Positions 48,474-58,100 of a DNA stretch of 64,000 nucleotides are shown piece after piece. The stretch comes from Acidobacteriota bacterium (GTDB lineage Bacteria; Acidobacteriota; UBA6911; JACOSC01), in NCBI GenBank assembly GCA_016179055.1, contig JACOSC010000025.1, positions 1 through 64,000 of the forward strand. The letters run 5' to 3'. The stretch's first letter is position 1, and the number at the start of each line of letters is the position of its first letter. Both the position numbers and the translations under genes were made by a program. Below the pieces are notes generated by a model that worked only from the letters and a program-made list of their open reading frames with translations, searched no databases and was not told the origin of the DNA.

Positions 48474-48612
48474 CCTGAATTTTGCACGACAAGGAGGTTT
48501 CTCTAACAAATGATCCATTTTTGTCCGGCTCTGCTTGTTCGCGCGGATCCGTGCAAAAAAATTTTTGCACGGACGATCATCACCACGGAGGGTAACTTAG
48601 CGATGACTGTGC
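48474..48612. repeat. Dispersed repeat, copy 2
   Basis: cctgaattttgcacga plus gtgcaaaaaaatttttgcacggacgatcatcaccacggagggtaacttagcgatgactgtgc. Confidence 0.82.
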
Positions 48613-48659
48613 GCAGGAGCGGCCTGTTTATCGCAAGAATGCATGTGTGAGTTCGAACA

Positions 48660-48785
48660 AGCCCCGTAGGGGCGGCCTGTGTAAGGTTGATTTCGTCGAC
48701 GAACGCGTCCGGACAGGTCGCTCCTACGGAGCTTTAGGACCTACCATAGGAATCGCTACTATAAGCAGGCCGCCCCTACGGGGCT
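48660..48785. repeat. Nested inverted repeat with perfect 20-bp arms
   Basis: AGCCCCGTAGGGGCGGCCTG (48660-48679) and CAGGCCGCCCCTACGGGGCT (48766-48785). Confidence 0.85.
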
Positions 48786-48923
48786 GAGACGCATTGCCTG
48801 AGTAGTTACGATATTAATCTATATTGCCTCCCCCACGCACCTCAGAACCAACACGTTTATATTCTCTACGGCGGATGCGGCTAGATAAATTTCTAAATTA
48901 CATGTCCGGATGAAAAATTTATA

Positions 48924-48952
48924 TTGACTTTTGCGCTCTCATAATTTATAAA
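48924..48952 (+). promoter_or_regulatory. Putative sigma70-type promoter TTGACT-N17-TATAAA
   Basis: TTGACT 48924-48929, 17-nt spacer, TATAAA 48947-48952, in an AT-rich tract. Confidence 0.5.
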
Positions 48953-49638
48953 TATAAACATAACTGACCAATGGTTGGGCGTAGTTAGTCCTTTCTGTTT
49001 TTTTCAAATCAAACACTCAGCAGGCAACGATAATGTGTTTGTTACGGTATACCCTTTAGATCAACACCACATGTCAGTTGTACCGGTTTAACAAATGCCG
49101 ATGTAGTGACCAGATCTGTGTAAACTTAATTTTTTATACTGGCAATCTGACCACCGCCCAGGAGGCGTCGGGAAGGAACGCACCCGTAGTCTTCATTTTT
49201 CTTGACGCTCCTCTGGTGCTACGCCAGTCTCAAGGCTGTCTGGACCGTAGTCACCAGTTAAGGTTTCCCGCTTGCCACCGCTGCGGCGGTGTCACTGAGT
49301 TTTACTTTTAACAACAGGCTCCGGTAATGGTGCAACGCGACGCACCCGTTTGGGCCTCGGTCCGAACTGCGGTCATGTTGTCCCTTATATGGAGTGGCGA
49401 CTGTTGTAATTTCACCACGAGCCTGGCTCTACTGAACAGGGTTTAGCGCGACAACTGGCAGAAAAAACAAACGCTTCGAGTCCGCTACGTCGAATCCGTG
49501 CCATGGAGCGGCTCGGATTTTCTTCGTATCAGCGATGAGATCACGGCTGTTGTCTATGCGCCGTTCGATCTCGAGCACATTCCACGCAATCCCATGGGAT
49601 TAGCCGCGCCGCGGCGCCGCGTGCAGTAGGAGGAACGA

Positions 49639-51078
49639 ATGATGATACAAGGCAGGACAGAAGGTTATGACTTAGAGACCGTGCCTAACTTGAAGCCCCC
49701 GGCGGGCCCCGAGGCGCTCGAGCACATGAACCTGCTGCAGGGCGAGTTCTGGCGGAAGGTTCCCGCCTACCGAGAGATCGACGAGGCTACGTTTCTCGAC
49801 CACCTGTGGCAATACCGGCACTCGGTGAAAACGCCAAAGGAACTGACCGATACCGTACAGGATCTCGTATCGGCGTCGTTCCTAGAGGACCTGCAGGCCG
49901 GCTTCTATCGCGCGCCGATGAATGTACGCGTCTCGCCATACGTGATGGCGCTCATTGACTGGACCAACCCTTACGACGATCCGATTCGCACTCAGTTTAT
50001 TCCGCTGGCCTCGCGGCTGCTGCCCGATCACCCCAAGTTGACACTCGATTCGCTCCATGAGCAGGAGGACTCCCCGGTACCCGGCATGACCCACCGCTAC
50101 GCCGACAAGGCCCTGTTTCTTCCCACCAGCGTATGCCCGGTGTACTGCCGGTTTTGCACGCGCTCGTACGCCATCGGCGGTGACACCGACGTCGTTGAAA
50201 AGGCGGAATTGGCCACCGATCCCAAGCGCTGGCAGCAAGCCTTTGCCTACATCGCCTCCCATCCCGAATTGCAAGACATCGTCATCTCCGGCGGCGACAC
50301 TTATCAGTTGCCGGCCAAAAGCCTGAAGAAAATCGGCGACGCCCTGCTCGACATTCCCAACGTACGGCGCATGCGCTTTGCCTCCAAAGGTGTGGCGATT
50401 CTGCCGAGCAAGATCCTCACCGACCACGCCTGGGTAGACGCACTCTGCTCGGTCGTTCAGCGTGGCCGTTCGATGGGAAAGGACGTCGTCCTTCACACGC
50501 ACTTCAACAGCCCGAACGAGATCACGTGGATAACGGAGAAAGCGATGCGTCGGCTGTTCGAGCGCGGGGTGACCGTGCGCAACCAGTCAGTACTGATACG
50601 CGGCGTCAATGACGATAAGGAAACGATGCGGCTGCTCGTGCGGCGTCTCGGCTATCTCAACGCGCATCCCTACTATGTCTACTTGCATGACATGGTCAAG
50701 GGCGTGGAAGACTTGCGCACTACTGTGCAGACCGCCATCGACATTGAAAAGTTCGTCCGCGGCTGCACGGCCGGTTATAACACGCCGACGTTCGTCTGCG
50801 ACGCGCCCGGCGGCGGCGGTAAGCGCGACGTACATTCCTACGACTATTACGATCGCGAGAACGGCATCGCCGTTTACAGCGCACCCGGGGTAAAGCCCAA
50901 CCAGTGGTTCCTGTACTTCGATCCGTTAACGCAACTGGAACCGCAGGCGCGGCGCCGCTGGACGGACCCGGCGAACCATCGAGCGATGATCGAGGCCGCA
51001 CTGGCCCAGGCCAAGCGTTGTGACGCCTTTGACCTGAGGCCGGTCTCCTTTGCAAGCGCGAACACAGAAATCAGGTAG
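49639..51078 (+). CDS. kamA: KamA-family radical SAM lysine 2,3-aminomutase-like protein
   Basis: CPVYCRFCTRSYAIGG (CxxxCxxC), PTFVCDAPGGGGK (PLP lysine), YVYLHDMVKGVEDLRT (lysine-binding Asp position). Confidence 0.93.
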   Translation: MMIQGRTEGYDLETVPNLKPPAGPEALEHMNLLQGEFWRKVPAYREIDEATFLDHLWQYRHSVKTPKELTDTVQDLVSASFLEDLQAGFYRAPMNVRVSPYVMALIDWTNPYDDPIRTQFIPLASRLLPDHPKLTLDSLHEQEDSPVPGMTHRYADKALFLPTSVCPVYCRFCTRSYAIGGDTDVVEKAELATDPKRWQQAFAYIASHPELQDIVISGGDTYQLPAKSLKKIGDALLDIPNVRRMRFASKGVAILPSKILTDHAWVDALCSVVQRGRSMGKDVVLHTHFNSPNEITWITEKAMRRLFERGVTVRNQSVLIRGVNDDKETMRLLVRRLGYLNAHPYYVYLHDMVKGVEDLRTTVQTAIDIEKFVRGCTAGYNTPTFVCDAPGGGGKRDVHSYDYYDRENGIAVYSAPGVKPNQWFLYFDPLTQLEPQARRRWTDPANHRAMIEAALAQAKRCDAFDLRPVSFASANTEIR

Positions 51079-51083
51079 GAGCT

Positions 51084-54000
51084 ATGAAAGAAACACAGCC
51101 AAGTAATGAACAGATAAACCCTAAAATGACTGCAGAAGTTGAAAGGACCGCCTGTGACGAATCGGCAGGGTGTCTCCACGAGCTTTTCGAAGCTTGGGTC
51201 GACCTACGGCCGGACGCCCCTGCGATCCTCAGCGATGGTCTGTGCTTATCTTACAAAGAGCTTGAAGACCGGGCCAACCGCTTGGCACGGTGTATACGCA
51301 CCTACGGGGTCGGGCCCGGCGATCTGGTGGCGATTTATTTCGAGCGCTCGGCGGCGCCGATCGTCGCCATACTGGCTTGCCTCAAGGCGGAAGTCGCTTA
51401 CGTGCCCATAGATCCGATTTACCCGGCGGACCGCATCCGCCATATTTTGCTTGAAGCGGAAGTGAGCCTCGTCCTCACCGAGCAGGCGCTTGCGGCCCGC
51501 GCGCAAAGCTTTTCCTCCAGCCGGTTGCTCGTCACTGACGCGCCCGGCGACGAGATCAGCGGCCAATCGGCGGCGCGCCTTTCTCGCCAGGACAGCGGAC
51601 TCACGCCGCAAGATCTTTGTTACGTCATTTATACGTCCGGCACCACGGGTCGCCCAAAGGGCGTGATGACCGAGCACCGCAACGCCTGGAAATTCGTCTT
51701 AGCGTTCAACGAAGTGTGCAGCACGACGCAGGAAGATCGTATTTACCAAGGTTTTTCGTTGAGCTTCGACGGATCGGTAGAAGAGATCTGGATGGCGTTT
51801 TCCAACGGCGCGCCCCTGGTGGTCGGCACTCCTCAGACCCCGCGATTCGGCAACGATATGGCGCGGTTCCTCAGCCGGCACGGCGTAACGTATTTTTCAA
51901 CCGTTCCAACCATGCTCTCCACTATGACGGAGGACATCCCCTCGCTAAGGCAACTCGTGGTCAGCGGTGAAGTCTGTCCGCCTGAGCTGGTGGCCCGCTG
52001 GGCCCGACCCGGCCGGCGGGTTTTGAACGCCTATGGACCCACCGAAGCCACGGTCAATACCACGGTCGCCGAGTGCATGCCGGGCCGGCCCATCACGATA
52101 GGCCGGCCACTGCCCGGTTATGACGTATACATTCTGGATGACGATATGCAGCCCCTGCCCCCGGGTGAGAAGGGCGAACTCTTCGTCGGCGGAGACACTC
52201 TGGCGCGGGGCTACCTCAAACAGCCCGACCTGACCGCCGAGCGCTTCGTCACCTCTTCCTATGTCGGCAACGGTGAACCGACGCGGCTCTACCGGACCGG
52301 TGATTCGGCCTTGATCAACGTCCAGGGCGATATCGAGTTTTTTGGCCGCCTCGATGGTCAGGTCAAGATACGCGGCTACCGCGTCGAGTTGGCGGAAATC
52401 GAAACTGTGCTGATCGAATGCCCCGGCATTCGTGCCGCCACGGTCAGCCTGTTGGAGCACGACGGATTACGGGAGCTGGCCGCCTTCGTCCTGGTTGACA
52501 ACGCCGGCGCGCCGATGGATCGCAATACCGTGCTGGAATTGCTGAGGGCGCGGCTTCCGGATTACATGGTCCCCGCCTACCTCGATATCCTTCACGAGTT
52601 TCCCACCCTTGCCAGCGGCAAAGTAGACCGCAAGCGACTGCCCGCGCCGGTTTCGCCGCTGGTGCGCACTGCACGCCATATCATTCCGCCGAAGACGGAT
52701 CTCGAGCTCAAGATCGTGGCGGTATGGCAACGGTTATTCGGCGTCACCGAAATTTCCATTGAAGACGACTTTTTCCTGGACCTCGGCGGCTACTCGCTGC
52801 TTGCCGCACAGATGGTCACGATGCTGCGCAGCGAGGCGGGGTTAACCGTCGCCGTGCGCGACGCGTATCGTTTTCCCACGGTAAAAAAACTGGCGGAGCA
52901 AATCGCCACGACGGAGACTCGATCGCCCGCAGAGCCTACCACGGCCGATAAGGCCAAGCTGTCGAGCCGAGCTGCGTTTGAAAGCCTTTCGCCCTGGGCC
53001 CGCCGGGCGTGCGTGGCACTGCAAGCGCATTCGCTTTACCTTTTATACGGACTGGGGACGGCTCCCTTGTGCGCCTTCCTGTTGTTGGCCCTCAATGTCA
53101 AGGAAGGCGCCCTGGCGCTTAAGCCGGCAGTCGCCGTCGGCATCGCCCTTGGGTTTGCCACTTGGCCGACGCTGCTGTGCGTGAGCCTCGCAGCCAAATG
53201 GCTGATCATCGGGCGTTACAAGCCGGGACGGTATCCGGTTTGGGGGCTTTATTACTGGCGTTGGTGGCTGGTGATGCATATGCAAGGCATGAGCGGCGCC
53301 GGCGCGCTTACCGGGACTCCCGTGCTGCGCGTGTACTACCGTTTGATGGGCGCAAAGGTCGGTCGAGATGTCGCGCTCGATACTGCGCAATGCTTTATTT
53401 GGGATCTCGTAACCATTGGGGATGAAACGAGCATCGGCGCGGATACCCAACTTTTAGGCTGTCGGGTTGTGGACGGCATGCTGGTCATGGGCCGTATCGA
53501 CATCGGGAGCCGGTGTTTCATCGGCATACATTCGGCGCTGGGTCTGAACGTACGCATGGAAGACGATACACGGCTCGACGATCAATCCTTGCTTCCCGAC
53601 GGGGCCGTCATGGAGGCCGGTGAATCGCGTCGCGGCTCGCCGGCGTTGCCCGCGCCGGTGGCCGTGCCCGAGCCGAATCCTCACTGCGCGCTCCAAAGTC
53701 GTCGCTCGGCCCTGCTGTATGGGATGGCGCATTTTATCCTGATCGAACTGCTGGGCTGGCTGCTTCTGCTCCCCGCGGCGCCGCTTGCCGTCGGAATCAA
53801 CTTTGCCTATGTGACCGGCGGCTGGCCGTGGGGCCTGCTCGCGCTGCTCGCTTCGGTACCGGCGGCGGAGGTGCTCTATTGCTTCTTCATCGCCGGCCTC
53901 AAAGCTTTGGCCTTGCGCCGCCCGGCGCCAGGCGTGTATCCACTGGCCAGCGTTTTCTATCTGCGCAAGTGGTTTGTGGACGAGTTGATTAAATTGAGCC

Positions 54001-55112
54001 GTGTGGTTCTGCTGCCCCTGTACACGACGCTCTACCTGCCGCCCTGGCTGCGCCTGCTCGGCGCCCGCATCGGCGCGCGCGCCGAGCTGTCCACAGTATG
54101 GTATTTTTCTCCCGAAACTATGGACGTCGGAGAAGAGAGCTTTTTTGCGGACGGCTCGATAATCGGAGGAAAGAGAATCTTCCGCGGCCAGTGCGAGATC
54201 GGTGTAAACCACGTCGGCCGCCGCAGCTTCGTGGGCAACAGCGCCATACTGCCCGTCGGACGCGGACTGGGGGACAAGTGTTTGCTCGGCGTACTTTCGG
54301 CGCCGCCCTGCACGGCAGAGGCTGCGGTCCCCGACGGGACCGAATGGTTAGGCTCGCCGGCCTTCGCTCTGCCCCATCGGCGAAAAGTAGAAGGTTTCTC
54401 AGATGCCGTGACCTATCGGCCCACGCCGAAACTCTATTTCCAGCGGGCCGTTATCGACGGTATGCGAATTCTAATCCCCGGCTATATCGCCACGGTCGTC
54501 GGCGGCGCCTTTTTCGCGGCGCTTTACTTCTGCCGGCTGTGGTTCGGAACCGTCGGGCTGTTTGCGCTGGCGCCAGTGTTGGGAATCATCACGTCGATCG
54601 TGCTTTGTTGTATCGTGGCGGGGTTAAAAAAACTGGTGATGGGAACTTTTCAGCCGGTCATAAAACCCTTGTGGTCGCCCTATGTCTGGTTTAACGAAAT
54701 GATAAACGGCATCTACGAATCAGTCATGGCCCCGGCGATGGCGACCTATTTGGGAACGCCTTTTGTGGTGCCCCTACTGCGTTTAATCGGATGCAAAATC
54801 GGCCGTCGCACCTTCATTGACTCGACACTGTTCTCGGAATTCGATCTCGTTGAAGTCGGCGATTATGCCGCGCTCAATCACGGATCGGTGGTGCAGACGC
54901 ACCTTTTTGAAGATCGCATTATGAAGTCTTCGTATGCGAAAATCGGCGACGAGTGCTCGCTGGGCAACATGGCCATTATTCTTTATGATGCGGAGATGCA
55001 GCAAGGAGCCTCGCTGGGCCCGCTCTCGCTCTTGATGAAAGGGGAGACGCTCGGCCCCTATACCCGCTGGCACGGAATTCCTACGGTGTCGGCTCGGTCT
55101 TCGGAGACCTAA
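51084..55112 (+). CDS. Pls/PosA-like single-module NRPS: adenylation and carrier domains plus multi-TM left-handed beta-helix C-terminus
   Basis: YVIYTSGTTGRPKGVMTEHRN, NAYGPTEATVN, YRTGDSALI, LGGYSLLAAQM (carrier Ser), then TM blocks and LbH-like repeats; about the size of polylysine synthetase. Confidence 0.9.
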   Translation: MKETQPSNEQINPKMTAEVERTACDESAGCLHELFEAWVDLRPDAPAILSDGLCLSYKELEDRANRLARCIRTYGVGPGDLVAIYFERSAAPIVAILACLKAEVAYVPIDPIYPADRIRHILLEAEVSLVLTEQALAARAQSFSSSRLLVTDAPGDEISGQSAARLSRQDSGLTPQDLCYVIYTSGTTGRPKGVMTEHRNAWKFVLAFNEVCSTTQEDRIYQGFSLSFDGSVEEIWMAFSNGAPLVVGTPQTPRFGNDMARFLSRHGVTYFSTVPTMLSTMTEDIPSLRQLVVSGEVCPPELVARWARPGRRVLNAYGPTEATVNTTVAECMPGRPITIGRPLPGYDVYILDDDMQPLPPGEKGELFVGGDTLARGYLKQPDLTAERFVTSSYVGNGEPTRLYRTGDSALINVQGDIEFFGRLDGQVKIRGYRVELAEIETVLIECPGIRAATVSLLEHDGLRELAAFVLVDNAGAPMDRNTVLELLRARLPDYMVPAYLDILHEFPTLASGKVDRKRLPAPVSPLVRTARHIIPPKTDLELKIVAVWQRLFGVTEISIEDDFFLDLGGYSLLAAQMVTMLRSEAGLTVAVRDAYRFPTVKKLAEQIATTETRSPAEPTTADKAKLSSRAAFESLSPWARRACVALQAHSLYLLYGLGTAPLCAFLLLALNVKEGALALKPAVAVGIALGFATWPTLLCVSLAAKWLIIGRYKPGRYPVWGLYYWRWWLVMHMQGMSGAGALTGTPVLRVYYRLMGAKVGRDVALDTAQCFIWDLVTIGDETSIGADTQLLGCRVVDGMLVMGRIDIGSRCFIGIHSALGLNVRMEDDTRLDDQSLLPDGAVMEAGESRRGSPALPAPVAVPEPNPHCALQSRRSALLYGMAHFILIELLGWLLLLPAAPLAVGINFAYVTGGWPWGLLALLASVPAAEVLYCFFIAGLKALALRRPAPGVYPLASVFYLRKWFVDELIKLSRVVLLPLYTTLYLPPWLRLLGARIGARAELSTVWYFSPETMDVGEESFFADGSIIGGKRIFRGQCEIGVNHVGRRSFVGNSAILPVGRGLGDKCLLGVLSAPPCTAEAAVPDGTEWLGSPAFALPHRRKVEGFSDAVTYRPTPKLYFQRAVIDGMRILIPGYIATVVGGAFFAALYFCRLWFGTVGLFALAPVLGIITSIVLCCIVAGLKKLVMGTFQPVIKPLWSPYVWFNEMINGIYESVMAPAMATYLGTPFVVPLLRLIGCKIGRRTFIDSTLFSEFDLVEVGDYAALNHGSVVQTHLFEDRIMKSSYAKIGDECSLGNMAIILYDAEMQQGASLGPLSLLMKGETLGPYTRWHGIPTVSARSSET

Positions 55113-55181
55113 CGGCCACGAAGAACCCTAGTCATAGATTGATCGGCACTTTCGATGTCCCTTTCGCGTCAACCTTGATAG

Positions 55182-58100
55182 TTACGCGGATGGGCGAGCC
55201 TCGGCGTACACCGTTGTCGCTACTTTAACCGTCGGCGAGGCCGTCGCGGATTTGGGCTGCACCTTCCAAAACATCGGCGCAAAGTTATCCCATTGCGACA
55301 ACACTTCGGCGGCCCGGGCGCTCTGGGTTTGCTTGTGATGACGCTCGATCATACCGCGCATCCGGTCAATCTCTTCGAAATCAGTGAGGCGCAATACTTC
55401 CACGGTCTGTTTATTGCAATGAGACTGAAATCGCTCCGTCTCATCCAAAACGTAGACGGTACCCCCCGTCATCCCGGCCGCAAAGTTCTTGCCGGTTTCG
55501 CCTAGCACCAGAACCGTTCCGCCGGTCATATATTCGCAGCCATGGTCCCCGACACCCTCGACTATGGCCATGGCGCCGCTGTTGCGGACGGCGAAGCGCT
55601 CTCCCGCGCGACCGGCAGCATAGAGTTCGCCGCCGGTGGCGCCGTAGAGTACCGTATTGCCAAGCAAGACATTTTCATGGGAGACGAAAGTCGCCTCGGC
55701 CGGAGGTCGTATGGCGATGACGCCGCCGGTCATGCTCTTACCCACATAGTCATTGGCCTCGCCGATCAGAACCAGCGTCATGCCGGGAACGCAGAAGGCG
55801 CCGAAGCTCTGGCCGGCGCTGCCGCGGAAATAACACTCGATGGTGTTTTCCGGCAAACCGCGGTTGCCCCAGAGCTGTGCAATCTCGCCGGCGAGCCGAG
55901 CCCCAATCGCGCGATCCGTATTGCGAATTAAGTACTCAAGAAAGATCGGCCGCTTTTCGATAACTGTCGAGCGCGAGTCCATGACGAGCCGCTCATTTAG
56001 AGGATTTTCGGCGACGCGCGGGGCGGCGTCCGCCAAGCGCCGCGGCGCGTCGTGATCAACCGTGGCCAAGACTTGGCTAAGATTGATAGGCGCATAATCA
56101 CCGGACTTTGGTTCCAGCAGATCCGCACGGCCGACGATCTCCTCCATTGTACGAAATCCCAACGTCGCTAGAATCTCGCGTGTTTCCCGGGCCACGTATC
56201 GCAGGAAATTGATGAGGTGCTCCGGCTTGCCATCAAAGCGGCCGCGCAACTCCTCACGTTGCGTGGCTATGCCTTTCGGGCACGTATTCATATGGCACTG
56301 ACGGGCCATGACGCAGCCCAGCGCTACTACCGCCGCCGCGCCGAAGCCGAACTCCTCGGCGCCCAGCAGCGCGGCGACCACGACATCACGGCCGGTCTTG
56401 AGTCCGCCATCCACTTGCAGGCGCACGCGGCTGCGCAAGCCGTTCCATCGAAGAATTTGCTGCGCCTCCGCCAATCCCAATTCCCAGGGGACGCCGACGT
56501 TTTTGATCGATCCCAACGGCGACGCTCCCGTCCCGCCATCATAGCCGCTGATCAAAATGGTATCGGCGTGCGCTTTGGCGACACCGGCGGCAACCGTACC
56601 CACTCCGGCTTCCGCAACCAGCTTAACGCTGATGCGCGCCCGTGGATTGACCTGGCGCAAATCGTAAATGAGTTGCGCTAAATCTTCGATGCTATAAATA
56701 TCGTGATGCGGCGGCGGAGAAATTAAACTGACGCCGGGCACTGAGTGTCGTATGGCGGCAATCTCGGCGGATACTTTATGACCCGGCAGTTGCCCGCCCT
56801 CGCCCGGCTTGGACCCTTGCGCGATCTTGATCTGCAATTCTTGGGCGGCCATGAGATACTCGGTCGTGACGCCAAACCGCCCCGACGCCACTTGCTTGAC
56901 CGCGCTATTGAGCCGGTCTTCTCCCGATGCGGAGCGAAAACGGCGGGGGTCCTCACCGCCTTCGCCGCTGTTGCTTCGCGCTCCGACGCGATTGGCGCCG
57001 GCGGCCAGCGTTTCATGGGCTTCTCGACTTAAGGCTCCGTGCGACATCGCCGATGTGACAAAGCGACGGACAATTTCTTCAACGGGTTCCACTTCGGCTA
57101 GCGGTATCGGCGTTCCGGTGCGAAACTGCAAGAGATCGCGCAACGCCGTCGGTGGTCGTTTTTCCACAAGCTCCCGATAAAGCCGGTATTGTCCCTCATA
57201 ATCGGATTGGCGAACGGCTTGGTGTAGAGCCTTGAATACCTGCGGATTGAAAGCGTGATACTCGCCATCGGCGCGGAAGCGATAGACGCCGGCATCTTCC
57301 AGCCGCGTAGAACCGGACTCAAAGGCCGACGCATGGCGGAGGAGAAGTTCCTGTGCCAAATCTTTAAATCCAATTCCGCCGATGCGAGAAGGAGTGCCGG
57401 GAAAACACCGATCGATGATTTCTGCGGAGAGTCCGAGGGCTTCAAAAAGCTGGGCGCCACGATAGCTACTCAACGTAGAAATGCCCATCTTCGACATGAT
57501 TTTCAAGAGGCCATTCTCGAGCGCCAGTTTATAATTATGAAGGATGGTGCGAGCCGTAAGGCATTCAACGTCACCGTTAGAAACCATGGCTGCCATCGTA
57601 GCAAAGGCCAGGTAGGGATAAAGGGCGTTAGCGCCGTAGCCCAGCAAAGCCGCGCAGTGATGTTCCTCAAAAGCGCATCCGGTCTCGACGACCAGGCTGG
57701 CTTGGCCGCGCAAGCCCGAACGAATCATGTGATGGTGGACGGCCCCCACGGCCATAAGCATAGGGATGGGCGCCTGGTCGGGACTGACGGGACGATCCGT
57801 AAGGATCAATATTGAATTCCCTTCTCGTACGGCGGCAGCCGCCGTTTCGCAGAGCGCGCTGATCGCCACGGCAAGGGCTTCGCTCCCTTCCGAGGCATCA
57901 AAAAGACACGGCAACGTCTTGGAGCGGAAAGTGGGACCCGTCAGCGACTGCAGCCATGCTACCTCCGTCCGAGTGAGAATCGGCGTCTTCAATTTGATAC
58001 CAGTGGCGTTTTCTTCGCAGTCCACCAGCCATTGTCCCCGGTTGCCCAGGAATGTCGTGAGCGACATGACCAGCTTTTCACGTAAGGGATCGATGGGAGG

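Noticed and set aside
48953-49638. Lysine riboswitch upstream of kamA
   Set aside because: I could not recognise the L-box core by eye; left as a check (Rfam RF00168) rather than a feature.
49639-51078. KamA as glutamate 2,3-aminomutase or EpmB
   Set aside because: Both lysine-binding Asp positions look retained and the neighbour is a polylysine-synthetase-like NRPS, not EF-P genes.
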